From CAVURW01 sp963743595 (GTDB taxonomy: Bacteria > Verrucomicrobiota > Verrucomicrobiia > Methylacidiphilales > UBA1321), in NCBI GenBank assembly GCA_963743595.1, contig CAVURW010000040.1, forward strand, positions 1 through 16,264: a stretch of DNA of 16,264 nt. The letters are read 5' to 3'. The notes under the pieces are model-generated. The model had not been told where the DNA came from. It did not search any database and saw only the letters and a list, made by a program, of their open reading frames with translations. Position numbers and translations under genes: made by a program. This document shows positions 1 through 7,289 of this stretch, piece by piece. Positions within the stretch are counted from its first letter, which is position 1, and every line of letters starts with the position of its first letter.

Positions 1-131
1 GTGCGAAAATAATACGAAAGGATAACTAGAAGAGTCCTCTCTCGGACCTGCGCGTGTTTTTGGTTTGCTGTGGCGGTCACTTCCCGTGCCGGGGTTGTCA
101 CCCCGCTCTGCCAATTTTCCCGACACGATTA
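1..131. other. Non-coding left edge
   Basis: No gene is seen. There is a perfect 6-bp stem, CGGGGT-GACA-ACCCCG on the minus strand (90-105), downstream of the minus-strand membrane protein stop; it lacks a T-tract, so a terminator role is doubtful. GTCC-N6-GGAC near 34-47 is another small dyad. Confidence 0.35.
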
Positions 132-782
132 TCATGCTGCCGCCCGTACCAAAACTTCAAACATGAGTACCTTATCGTCAGGCAGTCGTCGCTCTAGTGA
201 CGAGTTCCAACCTTGAAAGTTCCAGTTCAGGTCTAATGTAAGGAGAACTTCTTCGTCTATACAACTTGTTAAGAATTCCAACACTTCAATGCGCTTCAGC
301 CTAGCTCCACGTTTTCCATGAATTGAAACAGTCTGCAATTCGCCGTAAATGTTTTTTACGACCTTCCCACGAGGTTCCACTAATAGTTTGTTCAAAAGAA
401 TTTTAGAACCATCTCTGATCTTTACTGAAATTTCACCATTTAGCCATCTGATGTCAGCATTATGGAGAAAGATAATAACTTTTACATTCCCTAATTGTGA
501 TATCTTAAATAGAACGTCTTTATGGGTCGGTAAGACAACTTCAAAAGTTTCTTGTTTAATAAGTGTACCGTAATACAAGTAGCCCGAAAGTCGATAGCAG
601 TTGAACAGACAAGTGGATATAATCAAAGGAATGATTATAACATCCAAAAATGTAAGATGTGAATAATTTCCAGACCACACTTCTCTAGGTGCCATTATGT
701 ATGGGAACGCCAAAATAACAACAACGCACAGGAAAAATTGAACTAATACAAATTGTTTAAACCCATAGCTTGATTTCACCAT
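132..782 (-). CDS. Small two-helix membrane protein, possible immunity protein
   Basis: A 216-aa protein I do not recognise. Two hydrophobic stretches lie near the N-terminus (about residues 9-30 and 45-65), followed by a soluble domain of about 145 residues with alternating hydrophobic beta-like segments. It is therefore probably anchored in the inner membrane. The start is well supported: a GGAGGG Shine-Dalgarno sits at 791-796, 8 nt before ATG 782. The start overlaps the stop of the upstream glycine-rich fragment (ATGGTGA), so translational coupling is likely. The region is AT-rich compared with the rest of the window, which suits horizontally acquired DNA. A small membrane protein coupled to a truncated C-terminal tip is the usual shape of polymorphic toxin-immunity cassettes, but no sequence motif proves that role. 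Confidence 0.6.
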   Translation of the reverse strand: MVKSSYGFKQFVLVQFFLCVVVILAFPYIMAPREVWSGNYSHLTFLDVIIIPLIISTCLFNCYRLSGYLYYGTLIKQETFEVVLPTHKDVLFKISQLGNVKVIIFLHNADIRWLNGEISVKIRDGSKILLNKLLVEPRGKVVKNIYGELQTVSIHGKRGARLKRIEVLEFLTSCIDEEVLLTLDLNWNFQGWNSSLERRLPDDKVLMFEVLVRAAA

Positions 783-1018
783 AGCGAGAGCCCTCCACCC
801 GTAGCAAATCCTTGCCCAAAAAGATCAACTCCAGCATGGGCGTAAACCCCCGCACCAGTTACTGCGCCACTAGGTGCAGTGGTGGTGTACGCCCCTGAAC
901 CAACATGTGCACCTCCTAAGGGAGTCTCAGGCCCAAAATTTCCTTCTAGAAGTTTTATATGGGTTATATCTCCACAACTGTCTACAGCTGATTTCAGAGA
1001 TTTAAACTCTGCCGTGGT
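776..1018 (-). pseudogene. Startless glycine-rich C-terminal gene fragment (toxin-tip-like)
   Basis: An 80-codon open frame ends at TGA 776-778 and runs into the start of the downstream membrane protein. It has no ATG, GTG or TTG in frame, and a TGA at 1019-1021 closes it upstream, so it is the 3' end of a longer gene. The last 50 residues are unusually rich in Gly, Ala, Ser and Thr (for example GGAHVGSGAY and GAGVYAHAGVDLFGQGF) and end in LSLW. Regular small-residue segments like this are seen at the tips of Rhs-type and other polymorphic secreted proteins; that assignment is inference. The truncation point lies about 10 nt from the excisionase-like gene, which suggests that arrival of the mobile element or a deletion removed the 5' part. 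Confidence 0.45.
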
Positions 1019-1030
1019 TCAATCATTCCC

Positions 1031-1270
1031 ATGAACCCAGATCTCCTATCAGAAAACACGTTGTGGACTGTTGACTCAGTCGCTCACTACCTCAAAGTCA
1101 GCCCTAAAACGGTCTTTAATCTCAGAAAAAGAGGATTGCCCTATATCCAGTTCGGAGGTGCCATCCGATTCGATCCTTAAAAGGTCAAAGACTATCTCAG
1201 CCAAAACCAAAACTTGGCCAGACATCGCGCACGCCGCACCTTTTACAAATCGAAGGGAGGCAGTCAATGA
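1031..1270 (+). pseudogene. Excisionase-like MerR-type HTH gene with an in-frame TAA
   Basis: Residues 13-49 (start TVDSVAHYLKVSPKTVFNLR, end GGAIRFDP) match the compact winged HTH of the excisionase/MerR-type DNA-binding family, in which the conserved end normally reads RFxPEDVxxYL. Here the codon after RFDP is TAA (1178-1180). The same frame continues at once as KVKDYLSQNQ and on to TGA 1268-1270, so a single GAA-to-TAA change appears to have cut a 79-aa protein to 49 residues. The TAA falls in the last part of the wing, so the helix-turn-helix itself is kept. The frame ends in an ATGA overlap with the next gene. No clear Shine-Dalgarno precedes ATG 1031. Its likely role was directionality or excision control for the nearby integrase. 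Confidence 0.65.
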
Positions 1271-1596
1271 TTGCTTTACGTCGTTCTCCCCAAGTTAATC
1301 CTCCGCCCGATGAACCGGAGTCCGGTGCACAGGCTTTTACTCTCGCCAGTGAAATCCTCATTCGGGTTTTTGATTGGATCTCGCAGGGAGAACTTAAGCA
1401 ACGAAGTCTCCGTTTGCACTTAGCAATGTTGTGTCTCTGTCCCCAACTGCTTTCCTGCAAACGTCCCTCCGCCAGTTGGTGCGCCCGAGAGCATCGCGTT
1501 TCCCGCCAATGGGCCAGCCGTTTGCACCAGGACTTTGCCCGAACTTTCGGAGGCAAATTGCATTATCGTGGTCAGCATTTTAGAAACAGACGGTGA
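1267..1596 (+). CDS. Small HTH protein coupled to the excisionase-like gene
   Basis: A 109-aa protein with a strong Shine-Dalgarno (AGGGAGG at 1254-1260, 6 nt spacer) and an ATGA overlap with the preceding frame. Both features argue that this is a real gene. Residues 66-92 (RPSASWCAREHRVSRQWASR and on) read as a helix-turn-helix of the type where a pathogen- or phage-like regulator recognises DNA: a small helix, the turn around REHRVS, and a recognition helix SRQWASRLHQDF. The N-terminal 25 residues are proline-rich and probably flexible; residues 26-65 are helical. The protein ends a short distance after the HTH, so it may lack a C-terminal tail. I cannot name the family. Position next to an excisionase-like gene and a convergent integrase suggests control of the element. 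Confidence 0.6.
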   Translation: MIALRRSPQVNPPPDEPESGAQAFTLASEILIRVFDWISQGELKQRSLRLHLAMLCLCPQLLSCKRPSASWCAREHRVSRQWASRLHQDFARTFGGKLHYRGQHFRNRR

Positions 1597-1614
1597 GTAG
1601 AAATGTAGTGAGAA

Positions 1615-1641
1615 CGGTCTGAAGCCCCATCCTTCAAACCG
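1615..1641. terminator. Hairpin between convergent genes
   Basis: CGGT-c-TGAAG pairs with CTTCA-a-ACCG around a 7-nt loop (one C/A mismatch). It lies between the stop of the plus-strand HTH gene (1596) and the stop of the minus-strand integrase (1655). Neither strand has a proper U-tract, so it is at best a weak bidirectional terminator or an RNA-stabilising stem. Confidence 0.3.
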
Positions 1642-1654
1642 CCCCCAAAGGTCT

Positions 1655-2836
1655 CTATTTCTTGGCAGGCATAATGTTGAACAAAGCCTGAGCCGCTTCG
1701 GGAGTCACCAATTCCCGGTAATGCCCGAAAATGATGTCAGGTGAATTACCCGCCTCCAAAGCCACCCGCGCCGTGTCATGCAGAACGGCTAGGCGGTACG
1801 AGATGAACGAGTGCCGTAAACCATTCTTCGCCCACTTGAATCCCTTGCAACATCTTCGCGCAGCCATTTGCGGGTTAAAGTGAAGGCAAACTGGGCCCGA
1901 TGCTTGTTTGTGCGGCAAAAGCCACAGCTTGAGATTGTCCGAGATTGGCACCAAGCGCCGCCGCCGCGTCTTGGCTTTACTTGCATCGACCGTTACAAAT
2001 CCCCGCTCCAAATCAATCTCCTTCCAGTCCAACCGCTGAAGTTCAGCCGCTCGCAATCCGGCAAACGCCCCCAACGCTAGGAAAGGGACCACAGCCGAAG
2101 GCACTCGATTGAGCAAGCTTTCCAGTTCTTCCGGTTTGAAGATCGAGACGGGCATTGTCGGTTCCTTGTAACGAATCATCGCGTTAAACGGGTTTGATCC
2201 CTTGACCAAGTGCCCCCGCTTCTCCGCCCATGTCCCCAAGGTAACCAGCGTTTTAATTAGGTGATTCTTGGTGACCGCTCCCAGTTTTGTCACCCCTCCC
2301 AACCACTGATCAAGAGCCGCCGTACTCAGATCGCTCAGGCCGTCAGTTGGAAAAGCTTTTACCAGTCGATCGGTCTTTGCTCGACACGTGGCTACATGCT
2401 TGGCTGAAAAGCCCGATTGAGCCCGCGACGCAACAAACTGTTCGCATAAGGTAGCCAGCGGAACCCGCCCCACTTCGCTCCGATGATGCCGCAAAAAGAA
2501 TTCGACCGCTTCCTGCAAACTCGACTTTCCCAGTTTGCCGACCGCCTGAGCATGCTCAGCCACCGCCACATGAAGCGCATAATTCGAAGCCAGAACTTTC
2601 CGAGCCGCCACGTAACTTTCCAGTTCCGGCGTCGATAAATTGTCAACCGCCTCTCCATCCATTGCCAAATCACCCACTATCGACCGAGCCACCCGCTTCG
2701 CTTCTGCCTTGTCGGCAAAGTTACGCTGAACCCGTTTCCCGCCCTCGTAATACGAAAGCTGGAACATCGACTTGCCTCGATTCACCGAACTGTATAACTT
2801 CACCGTCTTCTTACCATTTGAGATTTCTGTTGCCAT
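1655..2836 (-). CDS. Tyrosine recombinase / integrase
   Basis: A 393-aa phage-type integrase that would cut and rejoin DNA through a covalent 3'-phosphotyrosine. The C-terminal catalytic domain (about residues 230-390) shows Arg262 in AGLRAAEL, Lys289 in SKAKTRRRR on the beta-hairpin, Arg341-His342 in GLRHSF, and the probable nucleophile Tyr373 in FGHYRELV. The first His of the HxxR motif is Asn338 here (KNGLRHSF). The region around residues 100-205 reads as an N-terminal SAM-like core-binding domain, and residues 1-55 look like an arm-binding beta-domain. The start at ATG 2836 has no close Shine-Dalgarno. It is convergent with the two small HTH genes, forming a compact recombination module. 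Its native attachment sites cannot be defined from this window. Confidence 0.92.
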   Translation of the reverse strand: MATEISNGKKTVKLYSSVNRGKSMFQLSYYEGGKRVQRNFADKAEAKRVARSIVGDLAMDGEAVDNLSTPELESYVAARKVLASNYALHVAVAEHAQAVGKLGKSSLQEAVEFFLRHHRSEVGRVPLATLCEQFVASRAQSGFSAKHVATCRAKTDRLVKAFPTDGLSDLSTAALDQWLGGVTKLGAVTKNHLIKTLVTLGTWAEKRGHLVKGSNPFNAMIRYKEPTMPVSIFKPEELESLLNRVPSAVVPFLALGAFAGLRAAELQRLDWKEIDLERGFVTVDASKAKTRRRRLVPISDNLKLWLLPHKQASGPVCLHFNPQMAARRCCKGFKWAKNGLRHSFISYRLAVLHDTARVALEAGNSPDIIFGHYRELVTPEAAQALFNIMPAKK

Positions 2837-2966
2837 ATATTTTCATGGCGGATGTCAACCTCCCTCAACTGCTATGAGTTCTGTTATGCCCGAAGCTCCT
2901 ACTCGCGTAAGTAGTTGTCGTTATAAGCTTTCGAGGCATACCAAAGGAACGATAATCTGGTCAAAA

Positions 2967-5078
2967 ATGCTTGGCACTTCAAACTTCTTTCCGACGCTTT
3001 CCCGTTGGCCCGCCAACTCCAAGTTCGCGCAATGTGTTGTCGGTTTTCTCATTCTGGGGCTTGTCTCCGTCTCAGCTGGTAGTACCGATTTAGGGGTCTT
3101 CAATCACAATCAAAGCGTCGATCCCGTTCCGCTCCAGATCGCTGGGAAAGTGGTGAATGCGTGGCAAGCTTCCTCACCGGGTCAAAGCCTAACTTTGGAA
3201 CCAACTCAGCCCGTAACCGTCCCTCTATCCGGAACGATCTTCCTCCAAGTCACCTATCTGGATAGAGGCTACGGTCGACTCACTGTGCAATGCCAGGGAG
3301 CCCTGGGCCACATCGCCTATCCCGATAAGTACACGCGGATCGTTCTGGAAGATTCCGGGAATTGGGTCATTGCCAACCTGCGATTCCTCGGCCTTCCCGC
3401 AGGAGTCAGTCCGATCGTCCAAATCAGCCTGGAGAAAAATAAGGACAATTGCCTGATCATTTCTCACGCCGCTCTTGCGGATACTCCGTTCACGGATGCC
3501 CACTTCCAGTACATCCTTGCCGACGCCTGGAACCGTCCCTACGACGGTCCCACCACGCCTGGGATCGACAATAAAACGCTCAAAGGGAAAATCATGGTCG
3601 GTTACCAAGGATGGTTTCGCACGCCGAATGATCCCACGGACCGGGGCTGGGTTCACTGGGGTGACATCGCGCACGGCCATTTCACTACGGATATGTGGCC
3701 AGATATTTCGGCTTATCCGCCGGAAGCGCTCGATAAGGCCGCCGACGTGAAGACCCTCAGTGGGCGCACGGGTTACCTCTTTTCGTCCGCGTGGCCGGAA
3801 GTGGTGCGGACCCATTTTGCTTGGATGCGTCAAAACAACATCGACGGCGCGTTTGCCCAACGATTTCTGAGCGATACCTACTCCGTAAGCGGACGGTCAG
3901 AATGGGTATTGAGTAATGTTCGGGCAGCCGCGAATCAAGAGGGTCGAATTTGGGCCGTAGAATACGATGTCAGTGGAACATCCGACGCTAGGGTGCTTGA
4001 GGTGCTGAAGAAGGATTGGATCTGGCTGGTGGACCACTTTGGACTGAAAACCGACCCGAGTTATGCTCACGAAAACGGAAAATTGGTCGTCTTTATTTGG
4101 GGTCTCCCAGTGCCCGACAGGCAGTTCACCCCGGATACCGCGAATGCCGTGGTCGATTTTTTTAAAAGCGATCCTGTTTACGGAGGCAATTACGTCATCG
4201 GGGGAATACCTGCAGGTTGGCGGAAGATGGACCCCGCCTGGCAGGATCATTTTAAGAAATACGACGGCATTTTGGAGTGGATGTCCAGCAACTATGCCGA
4301 GGATGTGGCCGATTGGAAACAAGCAGGAATCGACTACTATCCACACGTGCACCCCGGCTTTTCCTGGGCGAACTTGAAGCATCTCGCTACGGGAGGGACG
4401 GACCAGTTCGTTCCCCGTAACGGAGGCCTCTTTTACAAGGGACAAATCGCCGATGCCATCCAAGCGGGAGTCGACAGGCTATTCGTCGGAATGTTTGACG
4501 AATACGACGAAGGCACCGCCATCATGCCAATGAGCGATGATCCGCCGCCAACCCCGTCGCAACCCGGCACCACAGTTCGATATTTCTCGAATCCAAAAAT
4601 GCAGGAACAGGGTCCAACCGCCAATAAGCCGCAGGTTGAACAAACTTTTGACAACAACTCACCAGCCAAAAGTATTCTCCCAGCGAATTTTCTAATGCGC
4701 TGGGAGGGGCAGATTCTCCCTCCCAAGGACGGCAGCTATCTGCTCGGAATTACAGGCGTTCCCGGTGACACGGCTACACTCTGGATCGATTCAAAACAAG
4801 TACTGAAGATCAATTCCTTTGGAACTGAAAATGACAAAGAAGTACCCATCGAGATGAAGGCGGGACAACGGGTGGTTTATCGAATCGACTATTTCCATGC
4901 AACCACGCCTGGGAAAATGCATTTCGATTGGCACGATGCTTCCACGACTCGAGAGGAGATTCCCGCGTCAGTGCTGATCGATGCCTGGGGTCGTTTCCTC
5001 ACAAATGAAGGCCATCCATCGGACTGGTATCTCAAGCTCACTTCGGAAGCGAAAGCACTGTTGGACGCTCGACAGTGA
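2967..5078 (+). CDS. Secreted GH71/99-like glycoside hydrolase with PA14 domain
   Basis: I place the start at ATG 2967 (703 aa). The same frame is open upstream to TTG 2772, but that part lies over the integrase gene, while Met2967 opens a signal peptide with hydrophobic core CVVGFLILGLVSVSA. The order is signal peptide, a beta-rich N-terminal domain (about 40-170, probably carbohydrate binding), a catalytic domain (about 205-525) and a PA14 domain (about 535-675). The catalytic part begins GKIMVGYQGWF and holds HPGFSWANL and MFDEYDEGT (509-517). The acidic cluster D511/E512/E515 is the likely active-site element of the GH71/99-like group. Such enzymes cleave alpha-mannans or alpha-glucans, but the substrate here is unknown. 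PA14 domains usually bind glycans. It is divergent from the integrase and convergent with the TPR gene (26-nt gap, no terminator seen). Confidence 0.85.
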   Translation: MLGTSNFFPTLSRWPANSKFAQCVVGFLILGLVSVSAGSTDLGVFNHNQSVDPVPLQIAGKVVNAWQASSPGQSLTLEPTQPVTVPLSGTIFLQVTYLDRGYGRLTVQCQGALGHIAYPDKYTRIVLEDSGNWVIANLRFLGLPAGVSPIVQISLEKNKDNCLIISHAALADTPFTDAHFQYILADAWNRPYDGPTTPGIDNKTLKGKIMVGYQGWFRTPNDPTDRGWVHWGDIAHGHFTTDMWPDISAYPPEALDKAADVKTLSGRTGYLFSSAWPEVVRTHFAWMRQNNIDGAFAQRFLSDTYSVSGRSEWVLSNVRAAANQEGRIWAVEYDVSGTSDARVLEVLKKDWIWLVDHFGLKTDPSYAHENGKLVVFIWGLPVPDRQFTPDTANAVVDFFKSDPVYGGNYVIGGIPAGWRKMDPAWQDHFKKYDGILEWMSSNYAEDVADWKQAGIDYYPHVHPGFSWANLKHLATGGTDQFVPRNGGLFYKGQIADAIQAGVDRLFVGMFDEYDEGTAIMPMSDDPPPTPSQPGTTVRYFSNPKMQEQGPTANKPQVEQTFDNNSPAKSILPANFLMRWEGQILPPKDGSYLLGITGVPGDTATLWIDSKQVLKINSFGTENDKEVPIEMKAGQRVVYRIDYFHATTPGKMHFDWHDASTTREEIPASVLIDAWGRFLTNEGHPSDWYLKLTSEAKALLDARQ

Positions 5079-5104
5079 GCCCCCAAACCCATGACCGTTC
5101 GATT

Positions 5105-5767
5105 CTAGTGATTAAGAAAGGCATCAGACATACTCTCGCTTTTGCGTTTTGTGGTGGGCTGCGCAACTGACATGGATTCGAGGGTCTTTTCCAGGCTTTT
5201 CAGCTGCGTCACCTCCCCAAGTAATGCATTGTACGAGGCAGCGTTTGCTGGGTCGACCTGCAAAAGTTGTCGTATAATTGCAACTGCTGACGTTGCTTCA
5301 CCTGCTCTTACAAAGCAGTGAAGAGCGGATATAGCGGACGATTTAATGCCGGGAGTGATTTTCCAAGCGTCTCTGAAATAAACTGCGGCTTGGTGGAAGT
5401 TTCCCTTCTGTTCTGCCTGATTGCCCAAGGTTGTTAGCTCGATGTTTTTCTCTTGGTCGAGGGTTACCTTTAAAAGCAAACCTGCCCCCGCTTTCTGGAT
5501 CTTTGAGTTGGCCTGTTTTACGGCTTCTTCGTACGCTTGCTCAGCTTGCTTGAGTTGACCGAGTGCCGAGTAGAGACACCCGTGGGTTATGTAGCTCTGA
5601 AAACTGTTTGGATATTGCCGATCCAATTCGTCTAATTTCAATTGAGCATCGGGTAGCTTGGAGGCCTTCACTTCCTCAAGAACGGCTTTACTGAGCTCAT
5701 CAGGAGAAGCAGCATAAACTCTGCATACTAGTCCCAAAACGACGAGAAGAGAGAGAAATCGCTTCAT
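5105..5767 (-). CDS. Exported TPR protein
   Basis: The frame is open from 5866, but ATG 5767 gives a clear signal peptide (MKRFLSLLVVLGLVCRVYA, cut before ASPDEL) and a 220-aa product, and it clears the end of the upstream gene by 10 nt. The mature protein is helical with TPR-like repeats, for example SYITHGCLYSALGQLKQAEQ and GNQAEQKGNFHQAAVYFRDA, then VRAGEATSAVAIIRQLLQVD. The C-terminal ~25 residues are polar and Ser-rich. It is last in a tight three-gene minus-strand operon of exported proteins. TPR proteins are scaffolds, so it probably binds one of the two upstream products in the periplasm; that partner assignment is inference. Confidence 0.8.
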   Translation of the reverse strand: MKRFLSLLVVLGLVCRVYAASPDELSKAVLEEVKASKLPDAQLKLDELDRQYPNSFQSYITHGCLYSALGQLKQAEQAYEEAVKQANSKIQKAGAGLLLKVTLDQEKNIELTTLGNQAEQKGNFHQAAVYFRDAWKITPGIKSSAISALHCFVRAGEATSAVAIIRQLLQVDPANAASYNALLGEVTQLKSLEKTLESMSVAQPTTKRKSESMSDAFLNH

Positions 5768-5777
5768 TCTTGCAACG

Positions 5778-7277
5778 TCAATGATTGAAGCCAGCGGCGG
5801 CGTTGAGCATTCGATGGTTTTCGATAATCTCTGCCGCATCGGGCAATAAGACTTTGTAAGCCGCATTAATCGAAAATTCCGGCAGAAGTCCTTTCATGAA
5901 TGTTACACCAGCATGGAACGAAACAGATCCAATAGACATGTCATCCGAATTGGGAGCGAGTGTTGCACTTACATTCGCTTCAACAGTCGTTCGCAGAGGG
6001 AGTTTTGTTGAAACACCAGCTTGCAGCGTGCTTGATTCTATATTCCCGTCGTCATTGTAATTATTTGTTCCTTTAATGTCAAAGACTCCATATCCATAGG
6101 CGATAGAGGTAGAGTCATTTTCACCGAAGTCATTATAAGTTTTCGTATAGGTTAGGCTGGAAGCACCGTTGCTGATTCTAACGCTGAAGCTCGATAACTC
6201 TCCATCTTCTATTTTACCACCAAGAGTCATCTTTGTTGTATCAGTAATTGCAAGATCCACGGAATGATCACCAGTGCTAATTGGAGGGACTGTGGGAACT
6301 TGGCGAACCACATCCAGCGTGGTAGGGGAGTCAGAAATAGCACCATCTAGCGTCTGATTAAACATCGGTCCCACCTCTGGGCTCAGGGCCTCATCTAAGG
6401 TTGCTGGCATCTTCTCGTTGTCCAAGAGTCCATTTGCGGGTAGATCTGGATTTGAAGGAAACTCTTCCTGAAATGGGCTGTGGATCATACGGTCAATCTC
6501 GCTTGGCGAAGAGAATGGCTGAGCTGCACCAAGTTCAGCAGAAGGCTTTGGGTGTTCATCCGTCGGCACAGGGTCAGTCGATACCGTCTCAACGGAAGGC
6601 TGGTTTCGAATTGTAGGCGTCTCCCCTTCTGATGGGGATGACTGTTCTAAAGTGGATTCCTGGAGAATCTGCTCTGCAATTGTCGACTCTGTAATTGGTA
6701 GACTATTAAAGCCCTCTTGTTCGTCTTTTTGTGATTGGACAATAAGAACTCCACAACTCTGGTCACATTGGTCATCTAGGTTTTTAATCTGAGATTCGAT
6801 TGCTTGCTTTTGGTTTGTTGTTGAACGGGAACTGTTGCTAGAAGGGGCGTCAGATTCCCCTTGATAATGTCGGGGAGCTTCGCCATTGGCTTGATTCATT
6901 GCGGCTAGTGCATCTGAGGAATCTGATTGCAACTGTTCACCTGGGGTTGGAGGTCTTGGTGGTGTTGTTGAAAGAGCTGGTGTCGGAGCACTGCCACTCC
7001 CGCACCCGCTCCCGCCGCCGCTGCTACCACCTCGAATTGGAGCGTTTTGAATTTGGGTTCGGAATTGTTTTCCAGACTGAATTTGTTGATATATTTGCGC
7101 GTTATGATAACTGGCGTAGGAGGGGTTATTATAATCTTCTTCTAGTTGAGCCAATTGCTTGTTTACGAAGGCTAGATCGTTGTCCTTCTCAGCTTGAGTT
7201 GTGTAATTCGGCTCGTCCGCTATCGTCTTTGCAACGATTAGTGCCAAGACGAAGGTAAATAGAAGCTTCCGTTTCAT
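5778..7277 (-). CDS. Exported low-complexity protein with beta-rich C-terminal domain
   Basis: A 499-aa protein that I do not recognise. Residues 1-20 form a signal peptide (MKRKLLFTFVLALIVAKTIA). A Gln/Asn/Tyr-rich helical part (25-78) follows, then a Gly/Ser/Pro-rich linker with GGSSGGGSGCGSGS, then a long acidic Ser/Thr/Pro/Glu-rich stretch to about residue 335. The C-terminal 155 residues are different: alternating hydrophobic/polar strands rich in Thr, Ser, Asn and Tyr (KMTLGGKIEDGELSSFSVRI; SIAYGYGVFDIKGT; STLQAGVSTKLPLRTTVEAN). This pattern fits a beta-barrel or beta-sandwich at the cell surface or outer membrane. Three Cys lie in the linker region. Gaps are 12 nt to the upstream gene and 10 nt to the downstream start, so an operon is likely. 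Composition is lower in GC than the flanks. Confidence 0.72.
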   Translation of the reverse strand: MKRKLLFTFVLALIVAKTIADEPNYTTQAEKDNDLAFVNKQLAQLEEDYNNPSYASYHNAQIYQQIQSGKQFRTQIQNAPIRGGSSGGGSGCGSGSAPTPALSTTPPRPPTPGEQLQSDSSDALAAMNQANGEAPRHYQGESDAPSSNSSRSTTNQKQAIESQIKNLDDQCDQSCGVLIVQSQKDEQEGFNSLPITESTIAEQILQESTLEQSSPSEGETPTIRNQPSVETVSTDPVPTDEHPKPSAELGAAQPFSSPSEIDRMIHSPFQEEFPSNPDLPANGLLDNEKMPATLDEALSPEVGPMFNQTLDGAISDSPTTLDVVRQVPTVPPISTGDHSVDLAITDTTKMTLGGKIEDGELSSFSVRISNGASSLTYTKTYNDFGENDSTSIAYGYGVFDIKGTNNYNDDGNIESSTLQAGVSTKLPLRTTVEANVSATLAPNSDDMSIGSVSFHAGVTFMKGLLPEFSINAAYKVLLPDAAEIIENHRMLNAAAGFNH

Positions 7278-7289
7278 GTTCTGTTCGAT

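Noticed and set aside
84..113. tRNA-like 3' end (CCCCGCTCTGCCA)
   Set aside because: No matching 5' acceptor half, no cloverleaf and the T-loop is wrong; at most a chance resemblance or an old att remnant.
1197..1556. Minus-strand open frame opposite the xis-like and HTH genes
   Set aside because: The plus-strand genes have HTH motifs and a strong Shine-Dalgarno; this frame has no recognisable domain.
2853..2858. Perfect TTGACA upstream of the integrase (minus strand)
   Set aside because: No -10 hexamer at 16-18 nt; the TATATG found is only 13 nt away, so I do not call a promoter.
2772..2966. N-terminal extension of the glycosidase to TTG 2772
   Set aside because: It overlaps the integrase coding strand, lacks a ribosome site, and would bury the signal peptide.
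3225..4463. Long minus-strand frames within the glycosidase gene
   Set aside because: Antisense of a clear GH/PA14 coding frame; no motifs or signals.
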